From Styela clava (taxonomy: Eukaryota; Chordata; Ascidiacea; Stolidobranchia; Styelidae), in NCBI RefSeq assembly GCF_964204865.1, contig NC_135263.1, positions 10,895,426-10,959,425 on the forward strand: DNA of 64,000 bases. Direction: 5' to 3'. Positions within the stretch are counted from its first letter, which is position 1; the number at the start of each line of letters is the position of its first letter. The position numbers and the translations under genes are program-made. Of the stretch, positions 43,301-56,051 are shown piece after piece. The notes under the pieces were generated by a model that was not told the origin of the DNA, searched no databases, and worked only from the letters and a program-made list of their open reading frames with translations.

Positions 43301-46300
43301 ATTATCAAGTTTATATATTTGGATGTGAACTCATGTTTGAATCGCTTTAAAAAAAAGAAGAATGTAATTGACGCTGGCAAAGGAGTAAACGATTACTGAA
43401 ATGGAATATATATAACTTTAATAATATCAAAAAAAAATTCGGATCTACAATGCGGGCAAAATAATGTATAGATAATTTTTACAAACGTTGATAATGGGCG
43501 ACCTGTTGGAATACAGCCATGAAAAAATTTATTACAGTGGAATATATGCTGAAGAGGGATACGTACTGAAAGCGTGCTATTGAAATTGCTACAAAAGAAA
43601 TGCATAGCAATATGTTCAGTAGGGGAGGTATGTGGATGTACTGTTTTTTATTTTATTTAAGAATATATCCATTTCTACTGATAACGTCGTCTCCATATTT
43701 CAAAAATCGATGGTGTAAAAACATCATACATATATATAGCATTATTTTGAAGCTTATCAGTCAAAATCACCAAAATGTAAAATCGCTTTGCTTTCCGTGT
43801 TTGTTATTTCTTTGTTTATTCAACAGTCAACCCCAATTAAGTTGCACATATGGATGTCAATGTCTCTTGATGTCAGTTGTTTGGTAAAAAATCGCTCTCG
43901 TGGCGACTGTAAAGACTGCAAAGCGGCATCCGTGGCTTCCCAAAGGGATATACAGATTTGGTAAATCGATGGTAATGGACCTTTGATCGGTTGGAACGGT
44001 AAACAAAAAAAATCGAAACTCGTTATCACAGAAAAGAGTCAACATCAATGGCCAATATGTCGCGAGAGATGCCGCGTTGGTTAGATATGTTATTCCTGTC
44101 TAATTTGCATTTTAAAAGCTAAGTCATCAACAGTCTATATATATCGTGATTTGTTCATGAATATTATTACTCGGGTCACGTAAGGTCAACGACTATTTGT
44201 GATAGAACGAATGCGCATGAAATCTAAATCGTTTTACGGGTTGTTCAACAAACCAAACAATTTTGATATCGATACTTTCGAATTGACTATTGCAAGAAAA
44301 TGCACTACTGACGAATTTCAACTTGACTGTCTTTAACTTAAGTGTAAAAGCCAAATTAGTCGCGTTGCGCACAATGTTTGATATTAAATAGCGGGTACTG
44401 TCACGTGACATTACCCTCCGGCTATTTGTCATGTGCAGCTAAATAATCAAAACAAATAATGTAGTAGCTCCCAAAGTTTAGGTATGCAGGAAACGCGGAA
44501 TGAATCAATCAACTGTTTGGCGACTGAAATAACCTATATTTTTTGTAATTTTGTCAAACACAATCTAAAGAAAATTTTGGGTCAAGCTTCAGTCGGATTC
44601 GGATACCCGTCCTGCGCGTCTCGCCAATATCATAAATAAACAGACTCTCTTTCCAATTCGAGTACGACGCGGCAAAAATCACCTCAGTCTTGTTTGTGGT
44701 CTCGGAAATCGCCACCAACAAGGATGAAGAAGCAAATTGCCGGTATATTTTGTTATTGAACCAATAAACAGTTCAAAGTAGCAACTGCCCCGTCATTATT
44801 ATCCAATTCAATGAATGAATATAACCACCAATCAGACTTCACGTCACGAATCAGTTACCCAGGCAAGTATTCAGAACAAATCCTTCGCTATTTAAATGTT
44901 TCATGAAAGAGACACCCCAATCCCAATAATTGAATAACAAGATACGTGTCGCAAGAAAAGCGTATCTAAAAAGTCTTTCTTTAAACACAGACCACGCATG
45001 GCAATCAACAGCCGATCTGAATTGAATGAAACTTTATTATGCGAATTTGTTATAACGATCAGCAAAATTACCGGGTAGTACATATCGTACAAAGGTAAAA
45101 TTCCAATATTATTAATACCAGGCTTACAAGTCAAGCAGATATATTTTGTCCATATAATTGCAACCTTCAATTCAATTAAAGGATAAAAAGACAATGTAAT
45201 GGTGTAGCAATAACGTAATATGTAACCTTTTTGATGGGGGTCGAAATCCAGTAGAAAACGCGTGGGGCGAATGATGATTAAAGACGTTCGCGTGTTATTG
45301 GGCACCAATTACTTGTAGTTATGTCCCCAAGCTTCTCATTATGGATTTGTTTACCCTCTTCTCCCCATTTAGGGATATTTTCGTGATATTGTGAAATGAA
45401 TTAAATTGTAATGTCATAAAAAAGTAAAATTACACAGTATATATATGAAAGAAGAAAAATGTGATTTTTTAATGGAAAAGGTTGTATTATCCTAGTACTT
45501 TATATGTTTCATCTAATGCCCCGTTGATCTTGTAGTGCAAATATTACCAAAATTGTACAGAATCTGGATATATAATGCATTTTTATATCACCAGAAAAGC
45601 GCCTGTTGAAAAGTGAATCAGATAATCAGTATATAGTAAAAATATGCCAGATAGTCGTATATTGTTACCGACTCAAAAACACCGAATTTGTTTGGAATAC
45701 CATAATCATTTCGGGTTTGCGCACACGACTAAAAAGAAGCAGATGTGAAGGATTAGAATGAAACGCAAACGCCCTCTTCAATGTATTCATTCCTCAATGT
45801 ATTCACGATCAAGATTAGTAAAGAGTTTTAAGCCGGTTCAAGTCGGACTTGATTCTAAAAACATCGAATCCGATTTTATAAAATTGATTCATGTTTTCCA
45901 AGTAATTGTTAACAAAAACAGTGCATCTACTTTGGACATGAAAAATGAATCCTTAACTTTTTGATTACCCTAATTGAAGTATCTTACAGTAACGTTATTC
46001 AACACATTCATGGTCTCAATACAAATATAGTTTTAAAACAATAAAAGTTGTCAACTTGTATAATTATACACATTATATGGTATGTAGGAATTCGAAATTC
46101 CTTGGTCACAGGACAATTTTTGATCTCATAATGTGCTCAGCCAAATACGCATTTGACGACCTAATGATAGATTAGTCACGGTACCAGACACGCGCCTGTT
46201 GTGTATCGGGTGGATGTTGGAGTATGTAATAAAGAAACAAGGAGACGAAAGTAGGGTGAGGCAAAATTGATCGATTAATCCACAGCCTACATGCATAGCC

Positions 46301-49002
46301 AATTTTTCGTTTTAGAAATTGTGCAGTGTTTTTTATATAGAAAGTTTTGATTCACATTACACATATGGGGTTGTGACAGTAGTCTCTGAACTGCATAGGC
46401 TTTCTACACAACAGTACGCAATATTTGAAAGTTACAAACAGTGAACGGCCATTGTGCTGAAATCGTTTCTTGTTGATTTAGTATATTGTGACCATAAAAT
46501 CTTGCATGGATTGATGATATCAAGCCGTTGCCCCTTTTGTAATGATATGATTACGTCATCCCCCTGGTGAAATTGGCAGCAACCATTACCGAATTTCGTT
46601 GCATTAAGTAGCGGCTGACTGCACGAGATCGATGCTAATGTTTTTTCTTTTCTTCCCACATCTAGACTGACGATCCAATGTGACACCACGGAAAAGCACA
46701 GTCAGGAACACAATCTAGCGACAAAATCTTTGTGACAGAAGCTTTTAAAAACAAAATATTGAAATGCTAACTTGGATAAACAACGTTACAATTCAGCAAG
46801 CGTGATGTTTCATGAAAACAGCTTCATGCTGTACCACGCAGTCATACATCCCCGTCTGAAACAAAATGGCGACACTAGACATGCAAGAAATCACCTCAAG
46901 CGTAAAGGTTGACGATAACGGGTCTCGATGTCATGAAAAAAAGAACTCACCTCGGGTCCATGCTAATAATTTGAGCTTCAAACGAGACTGTGCCCCGCCG
47001 CGAAATTTGAGCCTGGCTCCGGAAAAAGCCTGCCTTCCTTTAGCTAGAGCTAGTCTATCTATCCATTCCCGGATAAATAAGTAATGAGGACTCGGCATAA
47101 ATCTTCTGAATATTTCATACGTTTTCGTCGGCCCAGGACCTTCCTCCCAACGTCATCCAATCGTCCCCACCCGACAGGATAATAGGGAAAGGACAAAAGT
47201 AATGCAGAAATATACAGACACTTCATGAATAAATCACACGAACGGTTAATTTTAAAGACCCGGCTGAGTACGTGTGAATTTGCGATATGCCTTTGAATAT
47301 TCATGACCGGGGTCTTGTTACAAAGGTAAACCATGAGATACGGCTGTTCCGGCACTTAAGTTGATTAGAAACTCTTGAATTTTTCATTTAGTTGTCCGAA
47401 TTTAGGCTTTCGTCAGTATGTAAGTTGCCTCGTATGACATTTTGACCGCCCAAAATTGCTATTTCACGATATCAATCGTTGAGAGAATATGAAAAATATT
47501 TCACTCAGTAATGTGTAATGCGTGTCAGGTGCTCCTAACAATTTGGCGCCAGGAAATATCTATTATTCAACAGTAAACATTCACCACGCCATTCGAATGA
47601 TGCATTCTCGTTATGTTATGCAAGAAACAATATTTTATGGCACAACCAAAAAGCTGGTGATAACCATTTTAGGAGTGTGATATAAGTTAAAATATTTGTG
47701 ATTCAATGTCATTTAAAATAAATGAATAAAAAGTAAATGCAAAAAGTTTGGCACTATTATGATGGGAGTAAAGAAGCCTTGCCATGCCTCGGGACTTCTC
47801 CTTATTTGATAGTTTTACCTGAAAGGTACATGCGACGACAACTTGGTTGGTTACTTGCTTTCACGTAAGCAAGGTTTTCTGTCGACGTTTGGTTCTAAAC
47901 TAAAAAGTTATTCAACAATGTCTTTATCGACCTGACTAGAAGTTAATGAATGGTGTCGTTTCAAATCCTGTTGTAATATATTGAGCTAAACTCATTGCAA
48001 AAATATATATTAGGGTTAGTCTGATCCAATTTTTATAAGTTTGTTGCGGTATTTTAGTTCACAGCGAAAAGGAAAAAAATATTGGCGTATACAGGTACAC
48101 CGGGGGAATGCGAATGTTGCGATCGAAATGTAACGACCGAATGTCATCTGGCGCACATCGTATAACGACGCTAATTGTCGGGCAAATCTGATGGGCGTGA
48201 AATTTCTCGTCTAAGAACAAATGGTCATCAAAAAAAGATTTTTTTGAGAGAAATTACGAAAGACGGTGCTTCAAAGGGCACCCAACCCACGACTTGGGGA
48301 AATAATATTGTACCGAGATAACAAATAGACTGTAGTTGATTCAGATCCGATCTTATCTGAAAATTGTAAGCATCACGTAAAAGCTCCGATTTCAACAGCG
48401 GTTCGTTCGCTCGGCAACTGTGCGTCAGCTTGAAGAGGCGGCAGTCAACTGCTGGTGTATGGGCTGCTGCCATGTGACCCGCCGGCAGAATGCCCTCGGG
48501 CCCCGATTCGGGCTATGGTGCGTTCGCCAGAAGGTCTATATATCGTAATTTTGATCTTTACTTGTGTCTACATTTTGGCATCATAAAGAAATCTAGTTGT
48601 AAATGACATTGGGCCAGCAAAAACAAAAATATTTAGCAATAATTCAAAGGTAATCTTATACCAATAAATACCAATGAACTAAAACACGTCAAATTCATTC
48701 CATCATCATTAAACTATTGTTTTCGCTAGAGCAAAAATTCAGAATTCAAATTTGAAATTCTACCTGTCTAGTTTCGCTGTAGCAGAATAGCGTTTTTTCA
48801 ACCTGATTTCTCACTTTTCTCGTTGCCAGCAGTACGTCATCACAAGCCCAAAAAAAATCCGTGCTGTTTGGTTTTCAACATTTTATTGTATATTGCCTCG
48901 GCCACGATATTATATTAAAATCACACTCATCATAAATCAAATCGAAAAGGGAATGTAAAACAAGAAATACAAAAATATCGGAACTGTAAAACTAAAATAT
49001 CA

Positions 49003-49026
49003 TAATAATAATAATAACAATAATAA
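49003..49026. repeat. (AAT)n simple repeat
   Basis: Imperfect trinucleotide run of about eight AAT/ATA units downstream of POU4. Confidence 0.8.
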
Positions 49027-50221
49027 AAAGGACTTTAAAAGTGGACCCAGGTAGAAGAAAGGCAAAACATCTCTCAGTTAATGCTGAATGGTCGACTAAA
49101 TAAATCAACATAAATTATTTTGATCCCAGTGAATAATAGAATGGAATACTTTACCATACCATTACCTTCAGCATACTTTTTTTAATTTGCCTCATTAATT
49201 CAAGTGACATGCTCCAATCAATAAATCCAAGATTTTTTGAATTGGACCAAGAGAAGTTTAGCTACAATAAAATGAACCACCGTGCACTACGACTCAAGTC
49301 ACCGTTTGTTTGCAGTACAAAACATTTGGTATATGAATGGATGAAAAGGTAATCGTTGAGAATCAAAATAACAAGAAAAATAAAATAAATAAAATGAAAC
49401 GCAAGAATAACTTTGGATAACAAAAATAAACTTTTGTTTTGGAGATAACCAAAGAGTTAGTTAGTGGTTGAAGTTTGCAGTTTCAAACAGTTTTTCAAGA
49501 TAATCCCAAAACAATAAAAAAAAAGCGTAAAAGCTGGTAAATTTATCGTAAATTAAACGGATCTTAGATTGTTGAAATAGTGTATCACAGGGTTCATCAG
49601 TTATTTTCTTGATTATTTTTTAACATTATAAAAATTGAGCCGCTGATGAAATTCTATTACCTTCTACGCTTGTTCAAAAAACAATTATATATCACAAAAA
49701 CAAATAATAATAAAGACTGTTTGGTATTATCCTAAATACGATTTTGGTTAATGATATTATTAAAAAAAAAATATAAGTCCAATTCGGGCAAATTGAGTCG
49801 TTTTATGTTTGATTGAACTTGCTGTTGTGAATTTATCAAATATTTTTGTGAATCCTTGTTTTGAAAACACGGAGTCAAGAAAGTGCGTCGTAGATATATT
49901 CATAGTCAACGCAATTATTCTTCTTTATTCTCAGGCGGCTTTAATTTTGTCGAGATGTGGCAACGGTTAAACCCAGTTTTATCGTTTTTTAGTTCGCTCA
50001 CTCAGTGACTAAGTAACTTGCTGTTCATGAACCTTCATGGTATAACCGCCAAATAGAGCGACTATTCCGAACAGCTATCGATCGCTGGCAATGACGTTGC
50101 CTTGTACCAAGCAACACGAAGTTGACAGCCTGTGTTTTGCTGACGCATTCCAGTCGTTTGAACTTTTCTTTATAAAAAGTTACATCATGTTTTCCTACAA
50201 AATGAAAAGATTTTTTGAATT

Positions 50222-53200
50222 TCAGTACTAACAAAAACACAAAGAAAGTTTTAAGTTTATATCAGGGAATCAACCCGACTTTTTTTGTATAGGTAGCTGA
50301 TATTCAGCAAAATGTAGACGAAACTCAACCATTAATTGGGAGCATAACCCCATATTTGTTATTTTAAGGTGCTCAGAAATGATATGAATAAAATAAATAT
50401 ATATAATATTTGGAAATTTCAAATTACCATTTATCTTTAAAATATACCGCGAAACAAAAGTGTTACTCACCCCATTGAATGCAGAGAACTTCATTCGCTT
50501 TTGTTTTTGCCTCTGATTGCAAAACCAAACTCGGACGACATTCTTTTTTAAATCCAATTTGTCGGCGATTGCGGCAATTTTTTCTGACGACGGTCTTGGC
50601 TGAAAATGAAAAATGAAGCGTTATATACGTGTGATATAACAGTAGAAGCTTCGTAATATCCTTTGTACAATAACGTTCGCTCAAACAATATCGAACCGAT
50701 ATTGTATATTCAAATGACAAATTTATAAAAATATGCGTTTTAAAATAAAATTGTTTCATGTAAAGGCCAAGAAAGATTTAGCAACAAGCGAGTTGCCTTG
50801 TTTGACACAAAAATGGATGATTCCGAAGCGCTATTAGTGATATATATATATGTTAAAAAAATCAAAAATGGCGGAATTTAGAATCTAATATTTACATTAA
50901 AATGATTAGAAACATGACAGAAAATGTCTCAAAATGGTGGAATACAAACATTATTATTGTATGGCAAACAAACCTGCAAAGAAAAATATGCTTCAAGTGA
51001 TCTTTTTTCCGGGGCCGCAATTGAAGTACGTTTGCGTTTCTTTTCAGCTAAACCCGATTCTTCCATTTTTCTGCGATATTCGGCTTCAGCTTGCTCAAGC
51101 CAAGTCATTAAAATTGGCTTCAACGCAACCATGTTGTTATGACTCAGGGTTAATGACTCAAACCTGAAAGAAGGAAAAATTTGTTTACATTGTTTGTTAC
51201 ATTTTCATTTCGATATATATATCGTTTCAACTGACTTTGGAATGACTTACCTACAAATTGTGCTTTGGCTTAATGACCCAACTCCAGGTAACTTCAATTT
51301 TGCGAGTGCTTGTCCAACATCACATTGTGTTACTCCTAATTTGATTCTCCTTTGCTTGAATCTGTTTGTAATGTTATAGAAATTATGTTAGAGACGAAGG
51401 TATTAAAACTATGTATATTGCGAAAAGGGATTCAAACCACAATAAAAACAGAGGTATAAGTTTGACATTTTTTAGAATATATCACAGAATATTTTGAAAC
51501 TCAAATTCATTCTGCTATTTTCATACAACATGTAGATACTAACCGTTCAGCGAAAGCTTCAAGTTCACGAGGATCTGTGTCATAGTCGCCTACCGGTAGC
51601 GATGGGTGTGTGATAGGCGGGGAACAAGCTTTAAAAACAAAGAAATCTGTTATGCATAACTAGTAAAACTCAATATATATATATATTTCGATTGTTAACG
51701 TATGAAAAATTCAAGCAACTTACCTCCGTTATGTTGTTGGGAGTGCATATCAGAAGAGGCTGATGAAGCAGGAGTAGCCATGGCCACACCGGGATGAAAC
51801 GCCATTGAAGACGGTGGTTGTGTGTTAAAACCTGGCAACCCGCTTTCTGATGTCGGCATCATTCCTGATGACGCGCTGAAGGAAGGTGGTTGGTAGGTCG
51901 AAAACGAAGAACTATCAAAAGAAATATAAAAAATCACAAAATGTATATATTAAAAAATAAGAACTTTAGAGAGTCATATATGTACTTACCAATGAGATGG
52001 ATTGCTCAGTTGCTCCATCAAATCTGCGCCAGAATCTGTGATGCTGAGAGGACCTTGTGTGAGTGGACCTTGGTGCATAGTGTGAAGCGGAGATGGGTGG
52101 TGTATTCCGGGTGGAGGTGGCATAGCTCCATATACTAAATAAAAAACGTTTGTCAGTTGTTGTTATCTCTACCTGTGCTATTCACTTTACACGTATCTCA
52201 GACAAGAACATTATGCGCATACCCATGAACTAGTTAATCGCAGAATGAATTTATAGCGAATACTTGTTACGATAATGAATGAAAGTTTGTTATACCTGGA
52301 GGCGGGTGTACAGATCCAGGTCCCATGCCCATTCCTGCGTGGTGTGCTTGTGGTGGCATATGGTGTGGCGGTGGTGCGCCCATTGGGTAATAACCTGACA
52401 CAGTCGATTCTGGTTTGAATTGATTTTTTCCGGGGTAGTCTACAGCAGCCAGTGCTTCAGCTCTAGCTAGGAATGTTTCATCAAACCCGGCAAATAAATT
52501 TCCCTAGAAAAAAAAACATTTCAAATTAAATAACGTGGGAACATTGTGTGATATAATTGCGAAAGTTGTCAAGCTAATTTAAGAGAAAAGAGGGGTTGTT
52601 AGAGCTTTGTATGTTAATTGGCATATTCATAGTGACCATGCAATAATTCATACATCCTCTTTTTCCGTATGGAACATGCCCTTCGCTTAATTCGATTCGT
52701 TACGCTCTAATATGTTTCCGTAACAATGGAGCTCAAAGCGGACTTTTTAAAACAGGCCGAGGACGCCATTTTCCGTAATATCGAAGCTCGCTCGATCTGG
52801 AGGCGTGAAATTGCGTACACAAAACGACCCGCTTCAACATATGTCTCGAACATTATTTCTATATTATAAGGAAAGACAAAATACGATCACATTAGATATT
52901 ATTGAATTAGGGAAATCGCATTCTAGGGTATTTGGTTGTAACTATCGACTGATACTTAGTCTATTTGAACAATCCAACAAAATTTTCTAATTATATTTCT
53001 TACTGGGATTAAACTTGTAAAAGTGGGGTTATCTTGCCAAAAAAAAACGATTTTTCACTGAAAAAGCCAAGCGCGATTAAACTATGGCTCGCAACTGCTT
53101 TCGCAACTATATTTTGCAAAATATCCCAGTTTTTGATGCGCGCCTTATCGACAACAATTTCGCAGCAAGATGGAACTATATGGGAACTAGTTGAGCACAA

Positions 53201-53818
53201 CCTTATACTGTAAAATATATTTATTTTAAGACAAAATATAACTCAGTATAATTTATACGAAATAAAATATTGTTAAATTATAACAGGAACTACATTTTGT
53301 CGTCTTTAGTTCTCTCTGCCAGTAATTAGCCAATACACCATGTTTGATTTGGAAATGAAAAATCGATTGTCATTTTAAGTCCCATTTGATGCACCCGTGA
53401 GTTTTCCCAAAGCGTAGTCATCCGAGCTTAAAATCGATGTTTCGCTTTTATAAAGGAATCATTACCACATCAAAGACATGCTCGCGAGGTTCTTTATAAT
53501 TAACCGAAACTAAATGGTTATTTGCATAAAGAGATGACACTAAATCCTCAACAAGTGGACAAAACAATTTAAAACTTTGCTCAAAAAGTCCAGTGAAAGT
53601 TAAGAATAAAATTGTAAGACAACACTCACGGAATATGTTACTGGTGAAGGCATACAGTGACGTCTCATGGCATCGGCCGCATTGTGAAGGGGCGCGTATT
53701 TTTGCTCCGGTGGAGATCCCGTGCTTGGCGGTGATCCAGCGATTGAAGACGCTGAGAGACCACCCATTGGGGACCCAGGTCTATGATGATGATGGTGTGT
53801 CAGCATGTTTGTGAACAT
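50222..53818 (-). CDS. POU4: class IV POU homeodomain transcription factor (POU4/Brn3)
   Basis: POU4 factors specify sensory and other neurons. Eight exons join in frame on the minus strand: 53818-53630, 52503-52296, 52134-51990, 51911-51724, 51628-51544, 51361-51251, 51163-50974, 50599-50471, giving 415 residues (human POU4F1 419, POU4F2 409). The POU-IV box is at 38-60 (PEQKYAPLH, then AMRRHC), followed by [19 protein letters not shown]. The POU-specific domain (about 258-335) includes [39 protein letters not shown] and [18 protein letters not shown]. The homeodomain (about 350-409) has [20 protein letters not shown] and [11 protein letters not shown] with the POU-class Cys at helix-3 position 50. 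After NG a GTGAGT donor is used, I infer, to reach a tiny last exon TAC TGA at 50227-50222 behind a strong acceptor (tttgtgtttttgttag). Otherwise the frame runs on to a stop at 50270. The start at MFTNMLTH is the most likely; His, Pro and Gly-rich stretches fill the linker. Confidence 0.94.
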
Positions 53819-53909
53819 TTTGCTGGTTGCTTGATCTTGAAGAAGTATATCCCAAGAAGCTTTTGATATATAATATCTTAAATATCGAAGAAAACGATTT
53901 TCTGAAAAC

Positions 53910-53930
53910 AAAATAATATATATATATATA
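53910..53930. repeat. (TA)n run just upstream of POU4
   Basis: Short TA dinucleotide tract about 95 bp 5' of the POU4 start codon. Confidence 0.7.
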
Positions 53931-55826
53931 ACGTATTCTGATTGATTATAACACGAAATGCAATTCATAAAACATTTATCTATTCTCTAAGAATTTATAG
54001 GATAATATAATATCGTCTACTATACTACAGCTCCCGATGTAATGTAATAACTAACTGACTACACCTTTTCTTTATGTATATAAATTTTTAATTTTGTCTC
54101 TTTTTGCGGCTTTAGGCTAAATTTGCTATCTACCACCGAATTTTACCACCTAGAAGCGACAAACGCCCGCTTGGGACCGGATGATTTTAATATTAGATGA
54201 GATATTTATTATTCATCACTGAACTTCAAGAACCTAAAATCACGGCCAAAAATGAAGAGACTTCCAATTTACCACGGGAAAATCCGTATTGAACTCAAAC
54301 CTTGATGATTTCTCCATTCTATCCATATCGTTTGATATTTAAAATTGAAAACCTTCAACTCACAGCTTGTGGAATAGCTAGCTTGTATTAACCATGCACA
54401 CCCTAATCTACATAGTTCTGAAAGACGCAGCATTATTTGATTGGGCACCGTTTTATCCCAGCCCGTCCCTCGATGACGAACACGACTTCCTTTTTCTCTC
54501 TTTGTTACTTTTTCTAATTTTTCGTTTCGTCGTTCCGACGACGACGCACGCGTTCGCGGCACAAATCTATTACCATTCGCTTTCGACTCACTCTTTAGCT
54601 GGCTACGTATCTCCCCCTTCCATTTAAACGTAATATTTCCTTCCTTGTTTTCTCTCGCTTTATCTTCCATCGGCTATCATCGCAGTCAAAACACTGGAAT
54701 GCACCTGTCCCACCGTAAATCCTCGTCCCATCGTGTACGCCCTCCTTCAATTACATCGTAATGCAAATTCTGGATTAAAAAAACACCTGACGCATGCCAC
54801 AAATGAACTTATGGAAAACGCCGTTTAAAAACATTTTATTCTTTACAATATGAATCATATATAGCAAAGTCATATTTTATTATATATACTAACAAATAAA
54901 TCCTCGTTGTGTTAAATTTGTTGGTTTGCTCAAAAACAGTTGACAATTTTTTTGGGCGTGGAAAATGAATAAATGATAATTTTATTCCAGTGATTCATAA
55001 TTTATCAAGTCCCACAATCATGACCATACTAGTAAGTTGTATATATAGAAATTTTCTGTCTTATAACCTTATGCCAAGATGCAAATCAAAGTTTGGGCAA
55101 CGGAAATCAGTGTTTTCGATAAAGTTCGCTGCCCGTTTAAAATCAAACGCTAAAATATTTAAATGCAAATGAGTAACAAATAAATAAACAAATCAAGAAA
55201 GTTTTATATATGCTTCATAATATGGGTGCTTAAGTATGTGAGTTTTTAAACAAACAATAAAATATCCAGTGTTGATAATACAATAATTAACGATAGTAAA
55301 ATTACTTTGTTATTGCTTTATGAGTTTCTTTATGGAGCATATGTCGCTGGCTCATTAAGAAACTCCGCTAATTTAAAATCTATTCATTATACTTGTTTTA
55401 ATGATAACTGGCAATTATCATATTTCGCTAACAGCGTAAAGTTTTTTTATCGATAATGCTCTGCATTCTGCATACCCATGCAATATGGCGTTTATTTCTT
55501 ATATTTCAGCTTTTTGCTTGATACATAACCTAAACGCATATGTTTGACTGGTATTTCACCTAGCTTTGTGTCCATGCCAAAAAATGAATGCATTGCCTTT
55601 TTGTTCCCATTCAGCACGTTGTACGATCTAAAATGCTGACGCCATATGATAAATTTCAGTTCATGAGTAGACTCTCCTGCCTTGATAAACTTTGTAGATT
55701 TGAAATGATTTTGTGTGAATTGCAAGGCTGCCTTTCAATGAGAACAAGTGTTGGAATTGAACAAGCATGTGATCGTAGAATGGAGACATTATTACGCTGG
55801 ATACTCTTGCTTGGCCACTTTGAATA

Positions 55827-56051
55827 AGTGTTTTTCTCATCATTCGAAACATAACGAATATGCACGACCAGGCGATACGCAATATACTCATTAACGTAAT
55901 GATTAGTTTTTGTAAAGGGATGATTGCCAAAATGAAACACTCACTGAGTGAGTATTTTTCTCAACGTGCTGAACATACCGGATACACGCGACCAGGTGAC
56001 ACGCGATATAATACACATCAACATAATGAGTATTTTTTAAGTGGATGATCG
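55827..56051. repeat. diverged ~121-bp tandem duplication
   Basis: Unit 1 (about 55827-55927) and unit 2 (about 55948-56051) share in order a TTTTTCTCA block, CGACCAGG, GATA/GACACGC, ATAATGA/GTAATGA and TGGATGATCGC/GGGATGATTGC. By eye identity is about 70-75 percent. Confidence 0.65.

Larger units (their letters stand above)
37773..50221. other. 12.4-kb region with no confidently assigned gene
   Basis: This gap lies between the 3' ends of TTC29 (+) and POU4 (-). Apart from the unassigned minus-strand hints at 38309-38581 and 40196-40372, I see only short frames without domains (for example 39779-40066, 43600-43887, 44901-45308, 46866-47084, 48228-48473). An (AAT)n run is at 49003-49026. A CCAAT-like box and CACGTG occur near 41630-41670. 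Its size, beside a developmental regulator, makes it a candidate for cis-regulatory DNA, which the sequence alone cannot prove. Confidence 0.5.

Noticed and set aside
43393-43605. Cys/His-rich minus-strand frame resembling a zinc-binding fragment
   Set aside because: The spacing of CPHC and other Cys/His residues fits no known zinc domain, and no splice signals support it.
44901-45308. 135-codon open frame on the minus strand
   Set aside because: No recognisable domain or splice support; expected occasionally by chance over this length of non-coding DNA.
54269-54670. 133-codon open frame on the minus strand upstream of POU4
   Set aside because: Highly charged low-complexity composition in a CpG-rich patch, no domain, and no fit to POU4 exon phase. 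More likely promoter or 5' UTR.
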